Of a DNA stretch of 64,000 nucleotides, positions 30,955 to 44,200 are shown in pieces. Position numbers and translations under genes: made by a program. The DNA is from Drosophila pseudoobscura. Taxonomy: Eukaryota; Arthropoda; Insecta; Diptera; Drosophilidae. The notes beneath the pieces were generated by a model. The model was not told the DNA's origin, ran no database searches, and saw only the letters and a list, made by a program, of their open reading frames with translations. The stretch is taken from NCBI RefSeq assembly GCF_009870125.1, contig NC_046681.1:27240001-27304000 (forward strand), in the 5' to 3' direction. Positions within the stretch are counted from its first letter, which is position 1. Each line of letters opens with the position of its first letter.

Positions 30955-31053
30955 GCCAGTTGACCACTTGAATGTCTTCTCGCTGGCGTGGACGCGTAGA
31001 TGCTTCTTTAGTCCAATGCTAAGGTGCAGCCGTTTGACCAAACCTAATGCCAA
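30955..31053 (-). pseudogene. Possible C2H2 zinc-finger remnant
   Basis: The minus strand reads LSIGLKKHLRVHASEKTFKW, matching the second half of a C2H2 finger (H-x3-H) plus a linker like TGEKPFKC with the following Cys changed to Trp. It is very short, and the first Cys pair is missing. Confidence 0.3.
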
Positions 31054-31195
31054 ATTTTTCCCGTTGAGGGGAAGGGGTTCTAAAAATGTGCTCTGTTTTA
31101 GGAAATTATGTAGGCGTGGCTAGTTTTATATATATATTATATTTGTATAATATTTTATAATATATTTTTATTATATATTTTATATACATTTTATG

Positions 31196-31310
31196 ATATT
31201 GCTGGTAATATATTCCACGGAATATAGAACTTGAATTCGTCAGTATATTTACGGTATATTTTGGTATATTTCTGAGGGCCAGACTGATAAATAAATCCGC
31301 GGTCACATTG
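31196..31310 (+). promoter_or_regulatory. Vps53 promoter, sharing sequence with the Yipf6 promoter
   Basis: GCTGGTAATA, TTCCACGGAATAT, ACTTGAATTCGTCAGTAT, CGGTATATTTTGGTATATTT and CCGCGGTCACA(T)TG occur in the same order as at 17881-18030. The motif 1 match at 31301-31310 has one mismatch. Spacers between the blocks differ by deletions. It lies 62 bp before the start codon. Confidence 0.65.
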
Positions 31311-31371
31311 AAACGTACAAAAAACCATAACAAAAAAACATAATTTAAGAAATTTCAACGTACGAATTAAA

Positions 31372-34256
31372 ATGAGCGAGGCTGGTGTGGCTGTGGAGAC
31401 GGAGGCTACTACCGAAAAAATGGTGGCCAACAACAAGATACACTTCTCGAAGGAGGTGAAACAGGTCATCGACAAGGTGAGAAACCGCCAACGCCGCAAA
31501 ATACCTTATACTAGCGCAATGCTGTGGGTCGGTTTTCAGGTCCTAAAAACGGAGGATCCTATGGATGCACCCGACTTCAACACCGTGGACTACATCAACC
31601 AGCTGTTCCCCAACGAGCAATCGCTGGTGGGCATCGATGAGACCATCCAGAAGATGCAGTGCGAGGTGTCTCTGATAGATGACAACATTCGATCCGTGGT
31701 GCGCGGGCAGACCAACACGGGGCAGGACGGACAACTGGCTTTGTGCGAGGCGCAGAAGGTGATTAGTTCCCTGTTCAGTCACATTATCGACGTTAAGACG
31801 CGTGCCGAGCGCACGGAAGAGATGGTCAAGGAAATTACGCGCGACATCAAGCAGCTGGACTGTGCCAAGCGGAACCTCACATCGGCCATTACTACGCTGA
31901 ATCATCTCCATATGCTGGTCGGAGGAATCGAGAGCCTTAACCAGCTGATTGAGCGGCGGTCATACGGGGAGATTCTGAATCCCTTGCAGGCCATCACAGA
32001 GGTTAATCAGCATTTCCAGCAGTTCTCCGACATTGAGGAAATCAAGGTGAGTGCTTATGGATTTCTCTTTGAACCTTATGCATCCATGCATACATACTCT
32101 TTTTGCAGAATCTCTCCCAGAGCGTAGACAAAATACAGGTGACTTTGGCGCAGCAAATCACCGAGGACTTCAAGGAGGCGTTTGCCTCCAAGCCTTCGGG
32201 CCAGAAGCAGTATAGGTTGGGACTGAATCAACTGGGGGATGCGTGCAAGGTTATGTCCGTGCTGGATCCAAAAGTGAAGAAGGAGTTGCTCAAATGGTTC
32301 ATTGCCCAGCAGCTGGAAGAGTACATGCACCTATTCCATGAGAACCAGGACATAGCCTGGCTGGACAAAATCGACAAGCGATATGCATGGCTCAAGCGCC
32401 ACCTGCTAGACTTTGAGGACAAGTACGGACCCGTCTTTCCACTGGACTGGGAAGTTTCAGAGCGCATAACCGTGGAGTTCTGTCGGCAGACGCGCGAGCA
32501 GCTGTCGCAGATAATGGCCAAGCGGAGCAATGAGATCGATGTTCGTTTGCTACTCTTTGCCATCAACAAGACGCAGGCCTTCGAACAACTGCTATCAAAA
32601 CGCTTCACGGGAGTTACTCTTGGAGCCACGCCCGCGGAGCAGACGCGTGTGTTGGTGCCGCCTTCTGGGGCAGATGCGCCTGTCGCCATCTCTGTGTTCC
32701 ATGACCAGATCGGACAGTGCTTCAAATCCCACTTGGATATCTACATACGCAGCATCGATCGGAATCTGTCCGAGCTAATGGACAAGTTCGTGGAGATGTC
32801 CCGGGAGCCGTACAAGTTCGCCGAGGCCAAGACCACCGTGTACCCCAGTTCTGGAGATCTGTTCGTGTTCTACAAGAAGTGCATGGTACAGTGCAATCAA
32901 CTGAGCAACGAGCAACCCATGTACGACCTGGCTCTGGTCTTCAAGAAATACCTTCGAGAGTACGCCGCAAAGGTGCTCGAGGGGAGCACCCCTAAGCTCG
33001 TTCCGACTACCACCAGCAGTTCCATTGGCAAGAGCGTTTCTCTGCTCACCCGCGACATGCAAAACCTCTCTTCGGCTGCTGGCCAGGTGTTCCACAACTT
33101 CCTCAAGGAGGGCGATACGCAACGATTTACACGCGACGATCTCGTGAGGATCTGTTGCGTCCTGACAACTGGCGAGTACTGCCTGGAGACGGTCCAGCAG
33201 CTGGAGGACAAGTTGAAGGAGAAAGTCACCGCTGGCTATGTCGCCAAGATCGATATGAGTGAGGAAAAGGATGTGTTCCATCGGTAAGTGCTCCTCTCTC
33301 TGTATACGTTACAGAATGCAATGCTAATATTATATGATTTTTTTCGTAGAATAATTTCCAACTGCATCCAACTGCTGGTTCAGGATCTGGAGGCTGGATG
33401 CGAGACCTCGCTGCAGGCCATGGCGAAGGTGCAATGGCAGCATATCAACAACGTGGGAGATCAGAGCGCATTCATCAACAGCATCTGCAGCAACTTTAAG
33501 CAGACAGTGCCCACCATCCGGGACACGCTAGCCAGCTCACGTAAATACTTTACACAATTTTGCCATCGCTTCGTGGCCGCCTTCATTCCGAAGTTCATCA
33601 ATGTGCTGTACAGATGCAAGCTCACCCTTTCGGATGGCTCAAATAATGTCTTGGGCTGTGAACAGCTTCTCTTGGACACGCACTCGCTGAAGACGGCGCT
33701 ACTGGAGCTGCCTTCGGTCGGGTCGAGTGTGAATCGCAAAGCGCCCACCAGTTACACCAAGGTGGTGGTCAAGGACATGACGCGGGCCGAAATGATTATT
33801 AAGGTGGTCATGACTCCAGTCCAGCCGCCAGCACACTTTACGCAGCAGGTGCTGAAGCTGCTGCCAGACATCACCATTGCAGAGTATCAGAAGATTCTTG
33901 ACATGAAAGCGGTCAAGCGAGTGGATCAACTGCAGCTGATAGATCTCTTCAAGCACACGGCGTCGGCGGCAGCGGTTAGTGGTCTAATTGAGCCAGTCGC
34001 CAGCGGCGATGAGGAAACCCAAAGCACAGATCACACTCATCCGGGAGGCATTGTTGATGATGCCGAGCCAGGTGCCTCGAGTGCCACAGGTGATTCTACA
34101 ACGATCACAACGACAACCGCCTCATCCGCCACACCCAAGCGGGCCTTCATCTTCAGCGTCGGCAGTTTCACGGGCAGTGCGGACAAGAATGCGGATGGCA
34201 GCTCCCAGACGGGCATTCGGAAGCTGGAAAGTTTGCTGAAGAAACGCTTTCCCTAG
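31372..34256 (+). CDS. Vps53: Vps53, GARP/EARP tethering complex subunit
   Basis: Vps53 tethers endosome-derived vesicles at the trans-Golgi with Vps51, Vps52 and Vps54. Proposed exons: 31372-31476, 31540-32046, 32109-33283 and 33350-34256, giving 897 residues. The first intron (31477-31539, GTGAGA...TTTTCAG, 63 nt) has no stop and is divisible by three, so a naive ORF adds 21 residues between VIDK and VLKTEDP. Family alignment argues it is spliced. Conserved N-terminal phrases are FNTVDYINQLFPNEQSL, DDNIRSVVRGQTN.GQDG, MVKEITRDIKQLD and TTLNHLHMLVGG (Vps53_N helical domain). The C-terminal part is all-helical, ending in a Ser/Thr-rich tail and ESLLKKRFP. It is convergent with Traf4, with poly(A) signals about 50 bp apart. 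Confidence 0.95.
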
Positions 34257-34475
34257 TCAAACTACGAGTATTTGTAATCCCTTCTGACCCATCATTCCAT
34301 TAAGTTCTAGCAGCACCTTTGAGTTTGACAAAGTTCTTTAAAGTTTCGATATACATATGTAGTTATCGCATGTAGATTTAACTGGAAAGAAAGATAGCAT
34401 ACCAAAACCATTTCCAATTTATGTTGTAATCCACTTGCAGTTCCTTAGGTCTGCCCTGAACTTATCGTTTTATAT

Positions 34476-34481
34476 ATTAAA
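34476..34481 (+). terminator. Poly(A) signal of Vps53
   Basis: ATTAAA about 220 bp after the stop. A T/G-rich element (TGTTTG) follows. Confidence 0.45.
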
Positions 34482-34526
34482 ATATGTTTGTAAAGATGTA
34501 AAGATTCTTTTCTTCGAATAGTTGAT

Positions 34527-34532
34527 TTTATT
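34527..34532 (-). terminator. Poly(A) signal of Traf4
   Basis: AATAAA on the minus strand, about 700 bp past the Traf4 stop. Cleavage would fall close to the Vps53 cleavage site, so the two transcripts meet or overlap. Confidence 0.45.
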
Positions 34533-35236
34533 GTAGTTTTGACTTCTTAGTTTTTAAACACAAACTTATCTCTGACTATGCTGAAAGTTGTATTCTCATG
34601 GTTTACGTTCATGTTCATGGTACTAATGACTAATGCGTTGGTTTAGATGCTAGATGCTATAACTAGAACTAGAACTAGGGCTGCGGTGCGATTGCCGTTG
34701 CGGTCGCGATTACGATTGCGATTGCGGTATCTCGGTTATTCTATGTACATGCAACTTATTATCCACAAACTGATTTTTGAGCGTACGGTCTAGTTTGAAG
34801 ATCTTTTGAAAGTGTTCGCATTGCGCGCAAAAATACAAATCTCTAAACAAAAGACTTAACACACAAACTTAGGCGTACCCATAAGGCGGTAGTACTATCT
34901 TCATTAAGTTATTATTTTATATTCTATAGATGTATGTATGTATGTATGCTTTGGTTTAATTCCAGCACTGCAAGAACCTAGTCCACGAATCTGAAGCTGA
35001 TGCTGAATACGAGTGAATATGACTAATACGCAGTCGGGGGTCGGTCTGGGACAGCATTCCAAGGCCAGTTAGCACTTTCCGGCTAACTGCCGCCCGAAGC
35101 TGTCGCTGAGGGCCCGTGGCTGTACAGGGAGTGGGCTACGGTAGGATTTACTCATAAATTTAAATACACAGTATTTACAGAAGTCGAGTAAATGTCTAGG
35201 GCTAATGGTGGGGTCGGGGTCCTTCGTCTCTGGTAC

Positions 35237-38200
35237 CTAGACGGACACAATTTTGCTGGGATCCACCTTCACGCGCAGAAAGACGGTATTGTCCTTGATG
35301 AAGGGTCGACTGTGCAGCAGTTCGTGCGAGATGAAGCGGGGGAATCCGAAGCCCAGCTGGTCGGGCTCGTTGGAGGGTCGCTGGAAGTTCTCCCAAGTGG
35401 GATCGGGTACAAAGGACTCGGCCACGCCCCCTTGGCCGCTCTGGGCGCCCTGCTCGAACAGCGTGAACGTGATGGAGTGCGAGAAGGGCCACTTCAAAAG
35501 AGCATCGTACTCTCCGGGCAGCACCTTAATGTACACAGAGACGTGGGTGTTCTCGCCGGGTCCGTTGCCATTGAGGAACATGGAGGCTTGCAGCTTGTAG
35601 CCGTACTGGGAGGTGTAGAAGGGCGGCGAGACCAACTCGAGGCCGTCCTTGCCCCGCGCCTCGGTCATCTTGGCCGACCAGTCGGTGATCTTCCACAGCA
35701 GGGTGCCCGTGTAGTTGATGGACAGCTTGGACACTGCCGACTTCAGCATCTGGATCTGCTGGCCCTGGCGCGAGCTCAGCGCTACCATCAGCGACAGATG
35801 AGCCGCCGCATTGCTCTCCAGGTGCGCCTCCAGCATCTGCCGTGGGCCCTTGAAGCGGCATCCAGCCTCCTTGAAGCTACAGGCCACAGCCAGCGACTGG
35901 CACTCATCGCGCAGATGCGCCTCCAGCTCTCCGCGGGCAATCGGACCCGCATCGCAGCGCTGCGGACAAGCCAATGGAGCCCTTGGGCACTGGGCCGCAT
36001 GAAGCGGAAGTGTGTCCGCCGAGAACTCGCGCTGGCAATGGGCACAGCGGCGGAGACGTTTCGCACAGTCCTTCGACTTGTGGAGGGTCATCCGCCCGCG
36101 CAGAACTCTCTGTCCGCACTTGGCTTCACAGTAGACTGGCTCCTGGCCACAGCTACCGTTGTGTTCCTCCAGCCCGGCGCCAGAGAACTCGCTCTGACAG
36201 AACTCGCACCGCGTGCGCCTCATTGTGCAGGTGTACTGCAGATGATCGGTCATCATGATCCGTGGGATCTGGGCGCCGCACTTGTTGGGGCATTGTGTGG
36301 CATCGTGCTTACAGGCATTGAGATGGCCCTTTAGCTTGCGGAGCTCATCGGACCACTTGCAGCCCTGTTTGTGGTGGATGCAGAACACCAGGGAGCCCAT
36401 GATGTGCTTGGGATCTGGACCGGGATAGATCTGGAAATATAAGAAAGGGAAATTCGGAGATTAGTCATCGTTCAAGATGAGATATATTGGAATATATGCA
36501 GGTTGATATATGGACACGATCTATACATTGAATAGAAAACTTTCACACTTTCGTTTGGTATAAAAAACTTTGCTTTACTTTGCTTTGAAATTTTCCAAAT
36601 CGTTGCCAAAAACCCATCTAAGAAAAACCGGCTTTTCAAGTGCGGAAGTTGGACGGGAACTGTTGTGATCTGAGTGGTTCCTCCCTCCATTTATAGGTGA
36701 CTGGAAATCGCCTACAAAACCCGATAAGCAGCCCTCGAGGATGCTTCCCCTGCTTATCTCTCGATCAACCCAACCTGAATGATATTGATTTTCCGGCTAC
36801 CTGCTTTGCACCTTGTTTTTCCTCTTTGTTCCTCTCGTTCACGGTTGTTCTCAACGGAAAAAACCCGTCAACTATTTTACACATGAGCGATCATGTTCTT
36901 AGGCACACCTAGACAGACACTTCCTGTCCTGTCCTCCCTGTCCTACTGCGACGTTGCTTCTAACGATCATTTTGGGCACTCTCCCGAACACTTGGACTTC
37001 ATCTTCATCGGTTGACTGCCTCTTGCCTATAAGAACTGCACCCGCTTTTCACTGGCTCCCCAGTAGATATCGTTTTTTTTCCAACTGCAATTCTGCATTT
37101 CTCTTTGCTTCATTTTCCTTTTAATTGCAGCTGGGGAATGGGACCGAGGAGTGCGACTTCACATCCGGCAGATTAAAATAATAAATTGCGTTGTTGTGCG
37201 AAAATATTTATGAGTTGCATGCCACAGCCTGTTGCTGGCTGAGTGCCTGGATTCCTAATCTAATTACAACGCCCCCATTCTGGGCTCCGAACCATGGATA
37301 CATATGGATTTTCGACATCTAATATTTGGGTAATCATTAATATGAGTAATATATACAGATGGGCAGAGGACAAACCAATTCGGGGAATATGCCAGCACGA
37401 GAGACTCTTATGGTAGGCGCCCCCTAACGGCTCCGTGCAGCTCCTAAGCGAGCGTCGCGACATTTCCGGTTGACTCTTTTAATTGACCTTATCTGCAGTT
37501 TTGTTCATGGGGTGGGGGGCGCCCAGCCCCAGCCAGAGCGTGGCTTGACTTTTGATAAATGAACATGTCGCTGCATCTGCCCCCGGCATGAGCATGGGCA
37601 TGGGCATGGGTCGGGGCATGAGTCTGTGGGTACCCAACTCCCAGAGAAAGAGACAACTTGTAGACGCGACATTAAAACGAAGATATAATAAGCAATTAAC
37701 ACATGAGCATGGGGCAGGGTGCAGGGGGAAGGGGCCGCAGCAGAGAGCCAGAGAGAGATACAGTCTCTGTATGGTTCAGTTGAGATCGGATCCCATGTGC
37801 GTCCGAATGGGCATAGAGTATAAAACAGAGAAGAAGTAAAATATAATACATACGAGCACATATTTCTATGGAACTGCCTTTTGCTGGTAATTTCATTTAA
37901 CGTGAAAACGAGTTTTGTTTCTGTTTTATGTCAACTTTGAGACCATTAGGCGCTGAACTGTAGCATCGAATTTGAACTCTCTAGAGGGCCATGGACCAAT
38001 TACTCGTATCCATTTGAAATGAAGTTTGAATGAAGCTTAAAGCCACCCACAGCTTGGGGCATGGAGGAAGTAGCTGCCACTCAACCTCAACTGGAGATAC
38101 CATAAACAAATTGTGCTCATGTTTACACAAATATTCGTTGCCTGTTTCATGTCGATGTTTTAATGAAGAACATGGATATGGAGCCGCAGCACCCGGAGCA

Positions 38201-41200
38201 TAACGGAGCAGCAGCAGAGAGGCACAGAGTCAGAGATCAAAAGATGGTTTCTCCTCCAACGGTTTGTCAACGAATACCGACTGTTTACAGGGAAACCAAA
38301 CAATTATAAAGCAGATGAAGTTTTTTTTAGAGGCAATTACCAGCCCATCCCTCCTTGTCGAGGTTAATTTACTTTGACTTCCACTTCTCCGGCGGAGTGG
38401 CTGAGGTCGTTTGCTGCTTGTTATATAATATAATAATATAATTATATGACTTTAGGCAACTTTTGCTTTTCTTTAAAGTGCCAAAAAGTAGCAGAGAACC
38501 GCGAGTATTTCCTATAATTATGAAGCATTATTCAACCGCCCAGAGACCGTCATTCCATTTGATTGGTTCTTATGTAAAGCTCTAGACAAATCCAATTGAA
38601 ATTCCACACGAAAGCGTGGCCAAATTTCATGCAGAGGAAATACGAGTACAACAAAAAGAAACTATAAAACTATATAAAATAAAAAAAAAGAAAGACGGAG
38701 AGACAGATAGACACCAACTCCAAAATCAAATCAATGTTCAGCAAAATGAAAGTGGAAACACAGAAGAGATGAAATAAAAAGAGTGAAGATAATTATTTAT
38801 GGACAACGGCAGCCGCAGCAGTTGCCGGATTGTGTTTTATTTTTATGGGGGACGGGACCATCTCTACCCCTGGAGTCTCCTGGAGTGGCAGACGATGCTC
38901 CACTCCACTTGGGTGCACTTTGCAGCACTGCGGCGGGGCACAGCAGATCATAAAAATTAAGTTAGATATAAGCAGGAAAACAATTTTATAATTTTAGACA
39001 TCGAATGAATTCGATTCCGTGTAAGACATGTGCCCGTTTGCCCGATCTCTCTTGGCATGGGTCTAGTCTACTTTCCACCTCCTCTCCTTCCAGAGTAGAT
39101 CCGAACAAGTTCCCATAAAGTTCAAGGCGCTCGTAGACGAAGAAGTTTGTTTTATTTTTAAGGCTTTTATGGCCCCAGCCCCAGCCTCAGCCTCAGACCC
39201 AGCAGATCGGGGAGGTTTCGGTTCGGTTTCGGTCTGGACTGGCTTCAATCAGCCAGCAAACAGCAACCCATCCCATGCCAAGGCGTTGTTTATGCTTCTG
39301 TTGAAAGCCCCAAAGGGAACATTTTTTGGTCATGTTTTTATTAATAGACAAATTGATCTCGGAAGGCACTTTCATTTGAAGGGTGGCTCGTTTTGGGGGG
39401 AGGTAAGAATTACTGATTTATTTGTAGATTTATTTAAATTATCTTGAAATTAGTTGGGGATTTATTGTAATTGTCTTCTTAGCCATAAATATGATTAGAA
39501 GTGATATAACATGAGCTGTAATCAATTGATCTGAAGGTACATCAATAAATGATCTAAATACACTGCCAATGGAAATGTTTTATTGCAAAGTAAAGCTTTG
39601 TGAAACAAATTAGAGCTACATCTGATTGTATTCAGTTTAATAATGAATGTTCATGAATAATGATCCATTCTTTTAGGGTAACACGATTTGTCAGTCGCTA
39701 ACAGAAAGATCATCAATGCAATCAACATCAGTGGGATGCCTGTGGAGTGGGGACTTAGCACCTAAGGCCCCCTCTGGGCCAACTTCCGTTGCGTCTGTTA
39801 ACACACAGAATTTCCTAACCAACATTCATTTGTGTCCCCAGCAACAGGGCAATGTACTGGAGAGGGAAATCTTGGCATGGGCCCAACGATGCCTCTGGCA
39901 TGCTTTTTATTTGGTACGTGAGCATTGGAATTAGTTTTTTTTATTTGGAGTTTCTGGTTGGTGTTTGCCCAAGAAATTCTCAACATTCATAAGACACTTT
40001 GGGGAGGGGGAGGGGTAAGCCATTAGTACGAGGCGTATCAACAGCATAAGCTCTATGAAAACTGTGCTAAATGTCTTTGATACTTTTATTTACCCGCAGC
40101 TGGAGCTCTAATTAGATCGCTTCTGGCTGTTTGCCTAAGGCCAAAACTTCCCACGACAGAGCTTCCAACTGTTTTGTGGTCTGCCTGCCTGCTCCCTGCT
40201 CCCTGCTGCTGATGATGTTATCGAGTGACCCAATAAAATGCATCGATACCTCCGATGCCCGATGCAGCAAAAGTGCAGCGCTGGCGAATTTCCATGCGAA
40301 GCGAGCGGGCAAAACAGCTGATGTGCAGTTTTGTGAATTTCACAAAGAAAAAACTCGGTCTCGGTTCGGCTTGTATGTAATTTCAGCAGCAACAGCAGTA
40401 AATACTCGTACAACCAACATCATTCAATGGCTGAGCCAAAGCCAGAGCCACAGCCAGACAGCTGCAAAAAAACGAAAACATAACATGGCCAATACCACAA
40501 ACTGGTTTCACCTGAGCCCGAGACGGGGGGCGAGAAGGCTCAGAGCAGCTGATTTCCAAACAAGTAGACAATGCTGCTCCCGCCGTACCTCTCTGCACCT
40601 GCCTTTGCCCATGGAAACAGCAGCCATCGAAGATGTGTGTGTGTGTGTGTGCATCTGATACCCTCACAAAGAGTACTATCACTTTGAGCAGATGTCACAA
40701 GCACAGACACAGGCATGTGCTCTGGATCAGCATCATCAGCCATGTCCTCGAGCAGGATCGGGATTAATAACACACATTATTGCTGTACTGTTGGTAATCA
40801 TAGAGAAGCCTGTACTGCTTATACTCTTCCTGTTAATCATGGTGAATCGATCGTATTTTCCATTGATTGTGCTCTCATATCTAGGTTTATGACTACGATC
40901 CCCTGATGTTCTGGATTTCCATTGCATTGTTGCCAGACTTCAGAGGCAGCGTTCAGTACTGGTATTTTGCAGGCAGGTGAATTTTTGTGCAGTGCTGTCA
41001 TTATTTTGGTTTTTGTTGCCTTTGGCAGCTGCTGTTTGGTTGCTTGGCTCTTTGGTGTCTGTAAAATGCGGGTCTGACCTTTTCCCGCTGCTGTTGTTGG
41101 CCCGAATAAGCAGCTGCCGGCCGTCTGGACTGGGACAGGAAACGACAGTTAGCCAGTGGGGTCGTCATACTCTTGTCGAAATTCTTGCCGGCATTAGCAA

Positions 41201-44200
41201 TAATTCTCGCAATTCTTTCGCATTGACAAGGTCCCTGGCGAAAGAAAGAAATCTGTTGAGTCAGCGGCGGGTTCGGCGGGTTCGGCTGGTTCGGTGGGTC
41301 TCAGAGTGAAATGTGTCATTATCAACGGCATGCTAATCGAATGCTAATCGAAAGCGAAATGTAAGGCATTGCTAGAGCACGTTCTAGGCAGGCTTGGCAT
41401 TGGCATCCGTTGAAAGTGTGGGAAAAGCAACAGGATCTCTTCAGATTGTGGGAATCTGTATCTGTCTGTTCTCTACTGACGGAAGTGCTTCGCTTCTCTC
41501 GAGCCAGAGACAAGAGGTAACGGCCCATAATTGAGGAATGCTTCGAATTCCAACTGGGATTGTGGCATGAACTGGGAAACTAGATGGGGCAGCGGCAGCG
41601 GCAGACGCCCCCGTCAGTAATGTGGCTGGTGTGGTGGCTTAGTTGGGGCAACTGGTTAACTTTGGCCAAGGATGTTTGTACTTTGCACCGTGGCTGAAAA
41701 GCCGTTGGGCAACTTTTCCAGATGCTGGCCCAATCCGCAATCCACATCGTTAGTCTAAAACGCCGCTGCAGGCCAAATACTTGTACGAACCAAAACAAGA
41801 AACTTGTTTCGCTTTTCGCAAATGGCAAATATGCGCTACTCTGACTTACATAAGCTCTGCTGCTGTGCCACTCTGCCACTTATCTTTTGTATCTTTTGTT
41901 TTTGTCTAACGGTCTGCTGAAGCGCACGGGCTACGGGCTACGGGCTTTTCAACTTTGCCATTTGCCGCGGATGCGTCGCAGGCGCCACTGTTGTTGCTCA
42001 CGATTTTCCATTTCCACTCAACGAATGAAAAGTGTGGCATGTTGCTCAGCGCCACTTTGTCGTGCTCTATGGGTGCGGCTGGGCCTCCGATGAATGCAGC
42101 TCGTTTTATGGAGAATCCATTGACCATAGAGAATGTCCAAAGGGGGTTCGCAAAAGAATGCCAACGAGGTCTGACCATGGTCTACGGGGGTTCTGATTGC
42201 TGCACAAGATCCGCATTCTATCGCATACTATCCCAAGAGAATCTTATTTTAGCTCGCATGTAAATTTAATACAAAATCCCCGAATCTTCCACGTTTTCAA
42301 TGCAATCAGAACTTCCACAAAACGAACAAATAGTTTCTAGGTATTCCCATGCCCATTCCCTGGTTTATACTCCTCCATAGTTCACTCGTAAGCCTTTACC
42401 CACAGAGTCGAGGCCTTCGATACCATGTGGAGCCCTGGGTACGCGTAATTGTCAGCCACGTTGTGCACATGTGTGCATGTGTCGCCCAATGATGTGTACC
42501 CAACCGACCCGAGTCTCTCTCTCTCTCTCTGTCTGAGCTGTCCCTGCTGCACATCCCATATCATACTCCATACCGTAGCATTCCCTTCAGGGCTGTTCAA
42601 GCGTGTCTACATCCTGTTTGCTTTTCGGATTTTTATTTCAATTTCTTCTCCGTCCGACGCGTTGTTTTATGTCTATTTTCCCGGCCATATGTTTGTCAGG
42701 CAGGGGTTTCTCTCTGGGCGGGCCCGGGCCTCTGTTCGGGCTCTCTCTGAGTGAGCGGCATTTTGTCAAACAGCAAACAGCAAACAGCAAATTGTGCAAA
42801 TTGCTCTCAACTTGGCCATGAAACAGTGGGGACTCTTTGTAATTGCATAGCCTCAGATCGATCAGATCGATCAGATCGATGTGGTGGAGTGGGCACGAAT
42901 ATTCGATAGTTGAAATCAAAAAAACCCGCTTATCTAGTGTGGAAATCCGTATGCCCCTCGCTATCAGTTTGGTTTGCTTTCCCAGTTGGTCTACATACGG
43001 GTACGACTACGGGTATTTGTTTTACGAAACTGATGAAACTGATTGATTGATAATGGTGGTAAGTGGCGGCTAAGCCCTGCCTGTCCGGCCATATGGCCCA
43101 TTCAACTGGGTCAATGAGCTTTATCAGCATGGAATGCACCGATGATAGGGAATGCATGGCTTTGCATAGTAGCTTTTATGTTGTCTTTGCTGTTTGCTCA
43201 GCTGAGGATTGCCAAAACAGGAAGTGCCCCAAGGGGGAGAAAATACTCCTCGTACTCCCAGTCGAAATATCTGCATTTTTTTGGATAACTTACAATCTGT
43301 TCCAGTTCCGTTATGGGCATATTGTTGTTGTTGTTGTTGGTGCCATTGCTTCCTGGCGTCGGTGAACTGTGAGAATTGGCCGACGAGGAGTGCGACGAGG
43401 ACACTGTCGATGAGGAGGACCTCGAGGTGGCACAATGGTTGTGCGTCTTGTTGCGTGGCGGCGTCGGCGGCGGCACGGGGCTGGCCAATGTGGAGCAATC
43501 CTTGGAGTTGCGGTTGGGCGATAGGCGCGAGGGAAAGCTCAGCGTCTTGGTCCACTGGGCCAGGCTGCGAACCATTTTGGTAGATCTCCGGTAGCTCGTT
43601 GGTAGCTTCACTTGGTAGCTTGAAACTAATCCAAAAGTGTTTCAATTGGCAAGTCTTTGCTTTTTCTTTAGTTTGTTGTTATTGATTGTTTCACTGCTTA
43701 TAGGCACTGTGACATGATAAGTTTGGTTTGATTGTTGTCTGGCTTTCTGATATCACTGATTTCAACTATTTCAAAACTTGGCGAAATTCGCACGGCGCAC
43801 GCGTATCGTTTGCAGCTTCAGCTACAGATACTCTATCTTCAGATACTTCTTTCCGTGAGACCGAAAAACGAACCGTTTGCGTTGCCTGCTTGAAAGCAAC
43901 TGAAATGACGCAGTCGCGGCAGGCAGTGGCAAGCAGCGGCGGGCCTGGTAGCGACTCCACACACACACACACACACAGATACTTCGCTCACTCACACAAT
44001 CAAGGTTTACAGTATATAGTATCTGTATCTTCGGGGGTTGTGCAAGCGGGACAACAGTCGTTGATCAGCTCTGGCATTGCACTTTCGAGCGAGAGAGTGA
44101 ATATTGCATGCCTACAGCGGGGGAGAGTTGTTTTGGAGAGTGAGACAGAGAGAGAGAGAATGCCAGAGAAACAAAGATGAATGAGAGAGACTGGACTGGT

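Noticed and set aside
40131-40658. 175-codon plus-strand open frame
   Set aside because: No recognisable domain, Cys/Ser-skewed composition ending in a GT microsatellite, no splice or promoter support, and it lies in a Traf4 intron.
42857-42880. CAGATCGAT triple repeat as a regulatory array
   Set aside because: Only three units, with no supporting context; treated as a simple repeat.
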